Origin: Exophiala sp. HKRS030
Taxonomy: Eukaryota > Ascomycota > Eurotiomycetes > Chaetothyriales > Herpotrichiellaceae
Direction: 5' to 3'
Assembly (NCBI GenBank): GCA_023897205.1
Contig: JAHWDD010000011.1
Location: forward strand, 1 to 64,000
Length of the DNA: 64,000 nucleotides
The notes under the pieces were generated by a model that was not told the DNA's origin, ran no database searches, and worked only from the letters and a program-made list of their open reading frames with translations. Both the position numbers and the translations under genes were made by a program. Shown piece by piece: positions 12,031 through 22,511 of this stretch (the first letter of the stretch is position 1; each line of letters starts with the position of its first letter).

Positions 12031-13745
12031 CTAGAACTGGTTGTCGATTGTGAGTGTGCCAGTTTTGGTGATCAAATACTCGGCGACCGCAACATCTTTG
12101 CCTGGTTCTTTTCCATAGCCCGAGAGTTTGATGCCGGCAAAAGGATTCTCGCCAGAGGATTGGTTCCCTGTGTTTATTTCGACCATTCCAGCCTCCAGAT
12201 TTTCCAATAATCTCCAGGCTCGATTAATGTCGGCAGTAACGAAAGTACGATGCGAGACCCATCTATTTCCTGTCAAAGAGCGATCTTCACGACATTCAAA
12301 CCTTTCAAACTCACATCGGTGTTATTAGCTTCTCTCACGACCTGCTCTTCAGTTTCGAATTTGCAAACAGCCAGAATTGGTCCGGAAGTATCCTCACGTG
12401 CTACCAGCATATCAGCGCCGGCGTTGAGGGTGATTGTAGGTTCAAAAAAGTATCCCCTTGCACCAGGCAGACGATGGCCGCCAGATGCTACCACACCATT
12501 TCTTTTGTTCACAGCGTCTTTGACATGTGCTTCAAGATTGAGAACACCCTGCTCCGTGTTCAAGGGTCCCATTGTCGTTTCAGGTGCTGTGCCGTGACCT
12601 GCAACCAGCATTCTAACCCAGTCAACCAGGAGGGCGATGACTTTGTCATATACTTCAGCTTGAACGTAACATCGATTAACACATACGCAGGATTGACCCG
12701 CGTGCCTGAATTTGAGATGGCAAAGGGCTGTTGCCGTCAGCCTAAAGAGCCAGAAATGATGCTGGTTAACATGCCTTGAGCTGCTTGAATCAGATCTCAA
12801 TCGTTGAAGACAAGGAAAGGACAGTCCCCGCCCAACTCAAGGGTCAACTTCGTGATGCCATCCGAGCAAATCTCGGACACGACTGTCCCAATTCGCGCCT
12901 GATCAGGAACGTTGGTGCCGCCTTGATGCTTGGTGACCGTGCAAAGTTGCATGAGCATTACTAACCGACCCAGTGAAGGTGACTTTTCTCACCAGCGGAT
13001 GTCGACGAAGGGCCTCACTGAGCTTGGGTGTGTTGACGAGGCTGGTTGTCAACACATTCAAGACTCCTCGTTCAAAGCCAGCCAACTCTGCCAGATACAC
13101 AAGTGTCAGAATCGATAAGGGCGTCTCCGGTGATGGCTTCACGATTGTGTTGCATCCTGCCGCCAGCGCCGCAGCAGCCTTCCTGACCGCCATGGCAACA
13201 GGAAAGTTCCATGGCACAAGCGCAACGCATACTCCGATGGGCTGCTTGATTGTCAACACACGTCGGTTGGGTGCTGAAGGGGTGTGGACAGTTCCACCAA
13301 TTCTCTCTGCCTCTCCTGCAAAAAATCAGGTGAACGTAAGAGAATACTCGATCTGTGCAACTGATTCTTTCAGCGGCTTGCCGTTCTCGAATGTCAAAAT
13401 CGTTGCGAGATCGTCCTTGTGGTTGCGAATTAGAGAATCCCATTTCTGTAGCTTCTGGGCTCTGGTTTTCGGGGGTTCCCTGCGAAAGCTCTGGAAAGCA
13501 GCGTATGAGCACTCAACAGCCATGTTCACATCCTCGACAGAATTGTCAGGTGCTGAAGCCCAAACCTCTCCGGTTCCAGGATCTCGTCAGCTTAATACCA
13601 GACTCAAGCAGCTCGAGCTCGAGCATCGCACCTATAACATCGAATCGTTTGCCAGACTTTGCTTCGACAAATACTCCATTAATGTAAGATCGATCTTTAA
13701 ACAATACTGGCTCTTTGAGCTGGATTTGGACATCCTATTAGCCAT
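12031..13745 (-). pseudogene. Succinate-semialdehyde-dehydrogenase-like aldehyde dehydrogenase, inactivated
   Basis: A member of the NAD(P)-dependent aldehyde dehydrogenase superfamily, closest in pattern to succinate-semialdehyde dehydrogenases (GABA shunt). Colinear pieces on the minus strand run from LKEPVLFKDRSYINGVFVEA and DPGTGEVWASAPDNSVEDVN through VPWNFPVAMAVRKAAAALAAG to the catalytic-Glu region KLTLELGG. After that come RHAGQSCVCVNR with the catalytic Cys and a C-terminal INTGNQSSGENPFAGIK segment. Four introns still fit: 13583-13631, 12899-12965, 12728-12774 (GC...AG) and 12263-12314. The lesions are a 1-base frame break behind the only plausible ATG (13745), a TGA at 13326-13328 where a Trp of the WFAGEAERI motif is expected, a TGA at 12797-12799 in FND-DLIQAA, and a frameshift near 12241-12246 (SYF-VTADINRAW). 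Both catalytic residues survive, so decay looks recent. It is divergent from the amine oxidase fossil. Confidence 0.9.
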
Positions 13746-14198
13746 GTCTGTATGACTTCTTTGTCTGTAGCATACCTCAAAGGGTGTGTGCACTTGACGC
13801 AGATTTGCGATACCTCTTGTCACCTCGTTTGGCTTATAAAAATTGCAAGCGGCTTGCGTAGACGCTTATCGTATCTATCAGTCCAGGCCCTGAATTCAGT
13901 GTCCGGCTCTATATGAGAAACCCGGCCCCGACTATCATATCTCTCCGGAAATCAGCACCCCGCCATCCCCTGGTGTTGGTATCAAAGACAATGTGTAGGC
14001 TTTGGTGACGCCGGAGCCTAATCACCACCAGCCGGTCCGCCGGCCGGTGCAGAATTGTTTGATATAGCCTGCCGACGAATTCCACACGGCATGCAATGAA
14101 AGTCTCCAGCCTTTGGTACTCTGAAACCGCACTTTTAATATACTTCGCGACGTCGCAACAACAGGTTGAGCTCAACCATTGCCGTTGAAGCAGGCACA
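13746..14198. promoter_or_regulatory. Former bidirectional promoter of the aldehyde dehydrogenase / amine oxidase pair
   Basis: A gap of 453 bp between the two divergent dead genes. Its position implies a shared control region. I recognise no particular operator; a GGCCGGCGGACCGGC-type GC-rich inverted stretch lies at about 14031-14047. Confidence 0.4.
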
Positions 14199-15874
14199 AT
14201 GCAGAAACAGCCCCATCCACTAGATCCAATGAGGCCAGAAGAAATTTGGCTGGTACGTCAAGGTCAAGATCTAAGTTTCATTGGATCTGACGGTTGGTCG
14301 AAATAGGCCTCGCAAATCCTTCGCAAAGCCAGACCAGGTGAACAGGTTGTTTTCAGGATCATCAACCTGCAAGAGCCCTCTAAGTCGATGCTGCTTCCGT
14401 ACCTCGAAGCAGAGCATCTTCGGCAGACACTGCCCCAGCGACCATGTCGAGAAGCAATGGTTCAATTCTTTTCGGGCACATCTGAGCACTTTTACGAAGT
14501 CGTCGTTGATTTGGAACGGGCCAGCATCGTCTCCGAGAAAGATCTCCGGGGATATCACTCTTACACCGATTTTGAAGAGCAGACCTGCCTGGAGCAGTCG
14601 TGCCTACACGACGATCGGATCCTGAAGGCGATCGTAAAATTTGATTTGCCCGAAGGCGCCGTCATCAGCGTCGAGCCTTGGACTTACGCACCCGACGGAG
14701 TAGAAAATGCCACACAGAGATTGACCATGGTATCAAGGATCCCGGAAGCTATTTGCAAAGGTACTGACTGATACTTATTTTTTCAGTGCTACTTCTACAT
14801 GAGCCTCTCGTCCCACCCTGACGCAAGCCACTTCATGTGTCCTCTTGATTTCTGCGCCGAAGTTTCCGATACTGGTATGCTGCCACGAAGTCGACGACGG
14901 TATTCTCTGGAAGCATGCCAATTGTCGGACACAGAATGCTGTCGTCGCCAAATCGAGGGTCCTCATCTTGCAGACTATCATCACTGTGGCGAAATACGAA
15001 TATATCATCGCATTCCACTTCACGCAGGCGGCGAGTATTCGGTACGAAGTTCGTGCAACAGGCATTCTCTCCACGGCACCGATCGAAATAAACGAGCAAG
15101 TGCCGTACGGAAAGGTGGTCGCGCCTGGTGTCATGGCACCCTACCACCAACATCTATTCTCGCTCCGTATTGATCCATGGCTTGACGGCCAGAAGAGCTC
15201 GTTCTCTACTTCTGAGTCCGTTCCAATGCCTCTAGATCAAGACACGAGTCCCTTTGGCGTTGGCTACAGGACTCGCGGCAGCATCATCGAGTCCGAGTCA
15301 GCCCGTGACCTCGACATCACAAAAGCACGGACATTTCGCGTACTTAATGAAAAGTCGATCAATCCCATGTCGGACCGGACGGTAGGTTACGAGATTGTTC
15401 CCAGTCCAGCTCAGATGCTGCTGGCACATCCGTCTTCGTTCCACAGCAGACGATCCGAATTCGCAGATCACGCTTTCTGGGTGACACGCTACCATGATGG
15501 AGAGCTATTCGCCGCGGGAGATCATACCATGCAATCCCAAGGTGGTCAGGGCATCGCCTCGTGGATCAAAGGCGAAAGATCCGTAGGACCTTCTGGGACA
15601 AGTATATCATCGTCAAGGGCCTCTCAGTGTAGAAGACGAGGATATAGTAGTGTGGCACACTTTCGGCACCACCCACAATCCACGGGTTGAGGATTGGCCT
15701 GTGATGCCAGAGGAGCGCATGCTTGTCACTCTGAAGCCGATCGATTTTTTCGAACGCAACCCTAGCCGCGATGTGCAACCGAGCCGACAAGAGGATAACA
15801 AAAGTGTGTTAGTGAGGGACTCCGAATGCTGTGCAGATACCCTCTACAGTCGCTTAGGCGAAACAAAACTTTGA
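14199..15874 (+). pseudogene. Copper amine oxidase (primary-amine oxidase), inactivated
   Basis: Copper/topaquinone amine oxidases convert primary amines to aldehydes, ammonia and H2O2. The start (14199) reads MQKQPHPLDPMRPEEIW. Two introns fit (14253-14306 and 14730-14786). The first domains follow (RPGEQVVFRIINLQEP, SMLLPYLEAEHLRQTLPQRP). At about 14855-14875 the reading jumps from CPLDFCAEVSDT straight into VCCHEVDDGILWKHANCRT in another frame. A region of roughly 150 residues, which normally carries the catalytic-base Asp, is therefore missing. The cofactor motif normally N-Y-(D/E) reads AKYEY, because codon AAA at 14992-14994 replaces the conserved Asn before the topaquinone Tyr. Copper-ligand histidines (HQH and FGTTHNPR) are retained. 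A further frame change at about 15575-15600 separates WIKGERS from EDEDIVVWHTFG. The C-terminus ends at 15874. The gene is clearly dead. Confidence 0.92.
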
Positions 15875-16448
15875 CAATCGATGGCGTGTACACCAAAAAC
15901 CGGCGACTGATGGATGGCGAGATAGTGTGCAAGAACCCAACGCATCATACGAATGGGGTACATTGGACCGCTGTATGTAGGCTGCAGAATTCGAAAGTGA
16001 AGAGTGTAGCTTGTATTCCGTACGCTCAGAGGAGAGATGGACGACATTTAATACCCAGGGTCGGCGAAGCGACGAGAGAGAAGGAAGCGGACCTTATGTC
16101 TAAAAATCAAGACCCCTTCACATGGACCTGAAAATGGAATTACACTGATTGTTGCCAATCATAGAACTCATCTTACGACGAGGCGTACCAGGGAGACTGT
16201 AGGAGATATCAACCCGTCCCTACGACGATGGGTGTTAGAAGGCGAGTAGGACTGTGGTAAGAAAGTGAGAAGAGAATGAGTCGCCAGTAGGTCGTCTTAA
16301 AAGCGGCACCGCTTTCGTGAGCGTTGCCGACCGTTGCTTGTACTGCCAAGCTTTCACTCAACGCGTGTAATGGACTTCGAGACGCGACTGCGGCCAAAAA
16401 CATACACTGCGGTCTTCGCAACATCACAACATATCTGAAACCGCTAAG
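15875..16448. promoter_or_regulatory. Intergenic, upstream of RFC4
   Basis: About 570 bp with no recognisable gene. It marks the boundary between the decaying left region and the conserved genes, and holds the presumed RFC4 promoter. Confidence 0.45.
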
Positions 16449-17691
16449 ATGTCTGGACAACCAGAATCATCATCGGCAGGAGCCCGGAAAGCTCTCAATG
16501 CTGGCAATACTGCGACTTCCCCGGAATACGAATTGCCATGGTGTGTTCGATCTTCATCCAAACAAAACAAGCCATTCTAATGCAGTGTTTAGGGTAGAAA
16601 AATACAGACCTGTATATCTCGACGATGTTGTTGGCAACACAGAGACGATCGAACGTTTGAAGATTATCGCAAAGGATGGCAACATGCCTCATGTCATTAT
16701 CTCTGGGATGCCTGGAATCGGAAAAACCACCTCTGTCCTCTGCCTCGCCCGCACCCTGCTGGGTAACGCATACAAAGAAGCCGTGCTTGAGCTCAATGCA
16801 AGCGACGAAAGAGGTATCGATGTGGTCAGAAACAGGATCAAAGGATTCGCACAGAAGAAGGTGACGTTGCCTCCCGGGCGACATAAATTGGTCATTTTAG
16901 ATGAAGCAGACAGGTATGGGTGGCGAAGCCTTCATATTTGCACAGGTCTAACAAGGATGCGTATAGCATGACGGCCGGAGCGCAACAAGCCCTGCGAAGG
17001 ACCATGGAGATATACTCCAACACGACCCGGTTCGCATTTGCTTGCAACCAGTCCAACAAAATCATCGAGCCCTTGCAATCGAGATGTGCAATCCTACGAT
17101 ATTCACGACTCACGGACGCGCAAGTGGTGCAACGCCTGTTACAGATCATCGAAGCAGAAAAGGTAGAATACTCCGAGGATGGCCTGGCGGCACTCGTCTT
17201 CAGTGCAGAGGGCGACATGCGCCAAGCCATCAATAACCTGCAGAGTACCTGGGCCGGGTTTGGCTTCGTCAGCGGGGACAACGTCTTTCGTGTTGTGGAC
17301 AGTCCACATCCAGTCAAAGTACAGGCCATGGTCAAGGCATGCTGGGAAGGCAAGATCGACAGTGCAGTTGATACGCTGAAAGAGTTATGGTAAGTCGAGC
17401 GGTGTCGAGATTTTGTCGGTCCTTGATTGATGAATGCGTCTACTCACCAAAGAACAACACGTATTTAGGGATCTCGGGTACTCTTCGCACGACATAATAA
17501 GCACTATGTTCCGGGTGACTAAGACTATTCCCACACTGTCGGAGCATTCGAAACTCGAATTCATCAAGGAGATTGGCTTCACACATATGCGAATACTAGA
17601 GGGAGTCCAATCCTTCCTGCAACTCAGTGGTTGTTTGGCGAAGCTATGCCGAATCAACATGAAACCAGAATTATTTGACCCTCCGGCTTGA
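16449..17691 (+). CDS. RFC4: Replication factor C subunit (Rfc4 orthologue)
   Basis: A small subunit of the RFC clamp loader, the AAA+ complex that opens and loads PCNA at primer ends in the nucleus and also works in checkpoint and alternative loaders. Exons are 16449-16540, 16593-16913, 16967-17389 and 17469-17691, giving 352 residues. Motifs are PWVEKYRP at the start of the RFC box region, Walker A GMPGIGKT (about residues 69-76), the DEAD Walker B (LVILDEADS, spliced across intron 2), the SRC motif ([11 protein letters not shown]) and sensor-2 region [12 protein letters not shown]. The sequence [19 protein letters not shown] and the ending [20 protein letters not shown] match yeast Rfc4 (human RFC2) rather than Rfc2, Rfc3 or Rfc5. 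The C-terminus carries a short fungal extension. The start codon follows no in-frame upstream ATG in the exon. It is the first conserved housekeeping gene right of the pseudogene cluster. Confidence 0.96.
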
Positions 17692-19000
17692 CGACAAAGC
17701 GGTTCAGAAGTACCAAGTCCGTTCGAATCGTACGCTAACCTATCCGTATCGTACAAATCTATGTTGGGGGGGGGTGATACTCCGTATTGAAGCGGACATT
17801 GCAAGTGAGGATCCAGTGCGCTGAAAGCCGCATGGCCGTGCCGAGACTTTGGGGTCCAACTCGATGGCTCCAACTGCGTCTTATACCCGGAGCTATTTCG
17901 CCGACTGCCCCGACTTGAAGCAAACGATGCACATAGGGCTGGATCTGATGGGGCTTGCGTGATCCCACACCACCCGGATAATGAATGACGACGACTATGG
18001 CCTTTGATGACTCTACGGACTGCTGTATACGCCAGTGCTTGCGACAATACACATCGTTGTCCTGGGAAAGGATTCCAGTTCGATCGTCGTTTTTTTTTGA
18101 TCATGGGGTCAGAGGGTGGCATTGAAGCCACGTAACGAACCAGCTGGAATTGCAATACGAAGGCGCATCCTTGGCGACAGGACACGACTATTGTGGTGGT
18201 TTACGTCGACCTTGCAAGCGCCCGTTTGCGCAAAAGCCATTCACGATTTCTCTCCCCTGAAAACAAGGGCCATTGAGGCTCGACCCGTACTCCGTATCTC
18301 TGTACCTTAACTCCTAGTAGATGAACTATGATGGCTGATACAAACTACATGATTGCAAGGAGTGAACAGTGTCAATCTTTGAGGCTGATGAACAGGGGCG
18401 CTGCACCTGAATTTCCAAGTCCGATAATAGCTGCCAATAAGTGAAGGTTTCGGGCGCCCTGAGGTCGCCGATTGGGCAGCGACCGTAGTTCATCGGACAA
18501 CCAAGAGTGCCTAAGCAAGCCAGTCGATGGTCCCCCGGCTCCCCTAAGCCAACCCGGGCGCAGCTGTTGAAAATCCCCAGCCCCTCGCTATGCCCATTCG
18601 GACATTTCCAAGCAAACAATTAAATCCTCCCGTGGTTAGTATGACGCGTTCCCTCCGACTGTCCGTCGTGTCGCTGTCATCACGGGCCGCACAGTTTCTA
18701 ACTTGGGCGACGTTTGTCTTCAGCCATCGCCCCGACAAGGCTGTGTTGCACACAGTGACAACTTGACAACCGAATCATTGCTCGCCTTATCGTTGCCGTG
18801 GGGTTCAAAACTATATCTTTCCTGTTCCTGCCTCTTCTTCTTGCCCCTTGAAGCTTCTACTCCATCCCCAGACTATTTACCAAAGAGTCCAGCCCATCCA
18901 ACACTCCTGGCCAAGTACCTTTCCCGTACAAAGCATTGACCTACCACTTCCTGAGAAATTCTCCTATCCTCCGTTCCTCCTTCTACAACAACACATCAAT
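17692..19000. promoter_or_regulatory. Intergenic, upstream of first CFEM gene
   Basis: 1.3 kb without a recognised gene. Long open frames on the minus strand (17385-18185) are shadows with no family pattern. Two exact TACTCCGTA 9-mers occur at 17778-17786 and 18288-18296, and a G-run at about 17765-17774. The 150 bp before 19001 is pyrimidine-rich, as in strong fungal promoters. Confidence 0.45.
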
Positions 19001-19942
19001 ATGAAGTCCTTCGCATTGGCTGCGGCTCTCTTCGCCTCATCGTCTTTGGCATGGCTTCCCTCATGTTCCGTGAGTGCCGCTTTGCTCCTTGCGTGACTCT
19101 AACTTACTGACCGCTGCGACAGTGGTCTGACTGTATGGGCAGCTGGGATGGCACCGGCTGTGACACTAAGAGTGGCTGGAACTGTCTCTGCTCCAACCAA
19201 ACCGCCATCTCTCAATTAAACACTTGTGTCGCTACCTCGTGCACAAACCAAACCGACCAAGAAGGTGAGCACACGATGGGTGTCTTTCCCAGAAAATGCA
19301 CACAAGATTGACACGATACTTCTAGCCATCTTCGGTGCCGTTGCACAACTTTGCGCCAATGCTGGTGCGACTGTCACCGCTTCGCAAGAGGCCACCTTCA
19401 GTGCAACTTCTGGTGGCTCTGCCTGGCCTTCTCAGATCACTGCCGGCCCTGGCTTTGGACCTGGTGGCAACTGGAACTCTGGTCAATGGTCTAGCTGGAT
19501 CTCTGCTTGCTCGACTGGTCTCCCTTCGGCTCCGAGTGGCTGGAACGGCCAAGGTGGATGGGGTGGTCCCGGTATGTGGGGAGGTCATGGTGGTCACGGT
19601 GGTCCAGGAGGTCCCTTTGGCGGACCATGGGGCACCAAGGCCAGCGGCATCAACTGCGATGCATGGACTACCTGGACCGCTGGCTGGGGACCGTTCTCTT
19701 CCTGGACCGGTACCTGGTCTGGCTGCAGCTCGACCACTGCTTCTCCCGTGCCAGCCACCATCACCACCACGGTCACCACCGGCGGCTCTACCCAAGTCAT
19801 CACTGGCACCACCTTTGGTATCCAAGCCGTCGCAGCTGCCACCACGACTGGTAGCTCGGACAGCGGTGCTGCTTCGGTCCGTGGTCTCGGCGCCTGCGGT
19901 GCCCTCGTTGCTGCCATATTTGTCACGATGATTGCTCTGTGA
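19001..19942 (+). CDS. Secreted GPI-type CFEM-domain protein, Gly/Trp-rich
   Basis: A cell-surface protein of 275 residues. Exons are 19001-19069, 19123-19264 and 19326-19942. A signal peptide (MKSFALAAALFASSSLAW) is followed by a CFEM domain (about residues 20-85) with all eight cysteines: CSWSDC, GTGC, NCLC, NTC, TSC and QLC. After it comes a region dense in Gly and Trp (GGWGGPGMWGGHGGHGG and others), then a Thr-rich stretch. The hydrophobic tail GACGALVAAIFVTMIAL is preceded by small residues, the pattern of a GPI-anchor signal. CFEM proteins act in heme/iron capture, adhesion or wall structure. The residue three before the CxC pair, usually the heme-ligand Asp, is Gly here, so heme binding is doubtful. 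It neighbours a second CFEM gene on the same strand. Confidence 0.9.
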
Positions 19943-20699
19943 TAAATTTTCAGTAATGTGAGGTGGACGAGATTTGCTAATCATGTGGGAAGCATGTGAT
20001 GATAACTTTGCATAATGGCGCTTCAGCGAGATGGGAAACACTCAAACCACGAGTATGACGACTGATTTCACGATGAATTGAAATTGTATTGCTATTGATT
20101 GTAATGGAGTTAGAATCTGACCTGGCCTTTATCCTACGCCGTCTGCTCGATTAAAAATGAGATATGTTCTTCTCAATCCTGTGCTGTTCAAAGTTAGCTC
20201 TCAGACTCAATTGCGCCTATAGTTATCCACACTCTCGTAGCGGGTACAACGTCATACTGTAAACAAACGCCAAGCTTTGCCCCAGGTCACGCGACGTAGT
20301 GAGTTATTTGAACAGTGCAGCTTCACAGGCAACCAAGTTTGGTTCGACACTGCAACACCTTCTATCAAAAGACCTTTGAATTGATATCGGCCGGCTACCA
20401 TAACACATAGTCGTCTCGCAAGTTATGTTCAGCGCGGAAGGAGTCGAAGAAGGAAATCTTCATGCAATACTATAAAGCGCCAGGTTCTTACAACACGGTG
20501 AGGATAAGGCAGTAGCCACCAATGAATTGAATGTTGCCTGTTTGACGACGAACCCGTCGCTGGTGGCTGGAATCTATAACTTCATCGTCCTAATACCGTC
20601 CTGAGATACCCGACTTAACATCGATACGATTGTCTTTCAACTCCTGTTCATCCTGATCCGGTTTCCCCCATCATCCCAGACACCATCACATCTTTCGAA
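19943..20699. promoter_or_regulatory. Intergenic between the two CFEM genes
   Basis: About 757 bp containing the 3' flank of the first CFEM gene and the promoter of the second. No gene recognised. A pyrimidine-rich tract precedes 20700. Confidence 0.45.
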
Positions 20700-21459
20700 A
20701 TGGTTGACCTCCCTCTCCTTCTTGCGACACTCTGCCTCTGGTTTGCCAATCAAGCAACCGCTCAAGCAGACGTTGATCAATGTGCCGTAAGTGTGTTCCC
20801 GAGAAAAAATCTTAATGCTTGAGCTGAGCGGGATCTAGTTGACCTGCATTGCAAACGTCAACGGCACCAATTGTTCTCAAAGGTAAGAGAAGAAACTTTC
20901 GAGGTCGCACTTCATGTCCTGACTCGACCCTCAGTCAATGGCCATGTCTCTGCGCAAATGACATGTATATCGAACGGATGAACAACTGCACCATTGCGTC
21001 GTGCAATGCCACAGCCCAACAAGGTATGGACTTTGCCGACTATCATCAGGAAGACGAGTGTTGGCAATGGTCTGACTTTTCCCAGATACCTTTACAGTCG
21101 TTGCACAACTGTGTGCCATATTCGACGTACCTTTGACGATTGGTCCTGAGGCCACTGTTCCTATCTCTTCCTCCGATCTCCTCTTCAGTACGGTAGCAAT
21201 ACCTACCCAATCGTCCTTACCTCCTGTCATCACCTCGAATGGCGCGAGCGCAAGCTCGACGACTGTCTCCAGTCAGTCCTCTTCTGGTACCTCGCAAACC
21301 AGCTCGGTGACCTCGATCTCGTCCTCATCCTCATCTACGATCACGGCACCGTCACCTTTGTCAACAAGCGGATCAACTCGACTCAGTGTTCCCTTAGAGA
21401 AGACGCTAGCATTCGTGGCTGTGATGGCCAGCACATTTAATTGGCTGTTTGTGTTATAG
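20700..21459 (+). CDS. Secreted GPI-type CFEM-domain protein, Ser-rich
   Basis: A small surface protein of 197 residues. Exons are 20700-20786, 20839-20882, 20935-21023 and 21086-21459, with three introns of 52-62 bp inside or at the edge of the CFEM region. The signal peptide (MVDLPLLLATLCLWFANQATA) is followed by an eight-cysteine CFEM domain: QCALTC, TNC, PCLC, NNC, ASC and AQLC. A long Ser/Thr-rich stalk (S-runs at about 21240-21350) and a hydrophobic tail (TLAFVAVMASTFNWLFVL) suggest O-glycosylation and GPI anchoring. The position of the canonical heme-ligand Asp is Gln (SQWPCLC). It is 0.76 kb downstream of another CFEM gene, but their stalks differ completely, so if they are duplicates they are old ones. 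Confidence 0.9.
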
Positions 21460-22511
21460 TAGGCGGTGTGAAAAAAAACGACGACTATCCACAACAGGAA
21501 TTGTTGTAATTGTCGGTACCGAAGAAGCGAAATCAAGACAGGGATGCAGATGATTTTTGTTAAAATACAGACCAAAAGGAGAAGAGAGATGGAAGAATTC
21601 CAGCATATCGACCCACCGACAAGGCCGCCAATAGACCCTGGTCGAAGTAGAGTGAGGCTAGGAAAGCAAGGGTGTTTTTGGGTGATCAAGAATGCCCGTC
21701 GCTGGAATGGACAAGTGACGGGCAGTTTGCTTACTTACCATGGTTGTCAGTGCTTGTAGACTTGACGGTGACTGACAGGCTTGCAACCGTCTCTACGTAA
21801 TCGACATGTTGGGAGATAGAAACATGTTTCCAATTGCTCATCTGTTACAATGGCCGTCTCTAAGGGAGGGTGGGCCTAAATTGGACCTCTGATCACTTTG
21901 CCTGTTTAGTCAAAGTGAAGCTCCAAGGCTGGCCGTTCGTTCATGGAAGCTTCGAAATGGTGGGCACTAAAGGCCAATGGCGGCGCCGGGGAACTCGTCT
22001 GAACCAGCATTGTGGGAAGAAGTCGAGTTGATACGGAGTGTCCGGTAAGGGTGTTTGGACACAAGCCTCACCAAAATTCCCACAAGCTGGTTCATCCCAT
22101 CTCCCAACCCCAGCACCACTATTGGGAGAAGACGTCACCACAGCAAGGGATATGCTCGTCGAACAGCTAGAATTGGGAAAGGGACGATACTTGACTACGC
22201 CCTACAAGTAGATGGTGCGAAGTGGCTCAGACGAGTCGAACTTCGTTTCCGACGGGTGGTGGCACAAGGGCAATCATACAATACGAGATAAGTCAGCCTG
22301 TCGGGAAGCGAGAAGGATGAAAAGTCTTCCAAGGTGCGTCTACTCGTGATTGAACGCAGTAATAACTCGTTGCTTTGAATCAATGCTGCTACACCTGAAC
22401 GTCGACAACGAACAAGAATAATAAGATTTTGTTCCTGCATACACCAAGTGCGCCGTCTCGTTCCCTCGGCCGTCGTCGTGCTTCTATGCCTGCGCGCGCT
22501 GCTATTCGACC
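21460..22511. promoter_or_regulatory. Intergenic, upstream of the Erf4-like gene
   Basis: About 1 kb with no recognised gene. Part of it probably contains the missing first exon or start codon of the Erf4-like gene. I could not find an ATG plus splice pair that enters its frame. Confidence 0.4.

Noticed and set aside
12899..12965. Apparent 67-bp insertion in the aldehyde dehydrogenase fossil
   Set aside because: Its ends (GTTAGT...GATCAG) and the restored FTGSARIGTVVSEIC reading show it is an intron.
13583..13631. Apparent 49-bp insertion in the aldehyde dehydrogenase fossil
   Set aside because: Its ends (GTGCGA...GACGAG) and the perfect restoration of FDVIDPGTGEVW show it is an intron, not a lesion.
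17385..18185. 266-codon minus-strand frame overlapping RFC4 exon 4
   Set aside because: It overlaps a well-supported conserved exon on the other strand and has no family pattern.
19322..20041. Long frames overlapping the first CFEM gene on both strands
   Set aside because: They are shadows of the strongly biased codon use in the Gly-rich exon.
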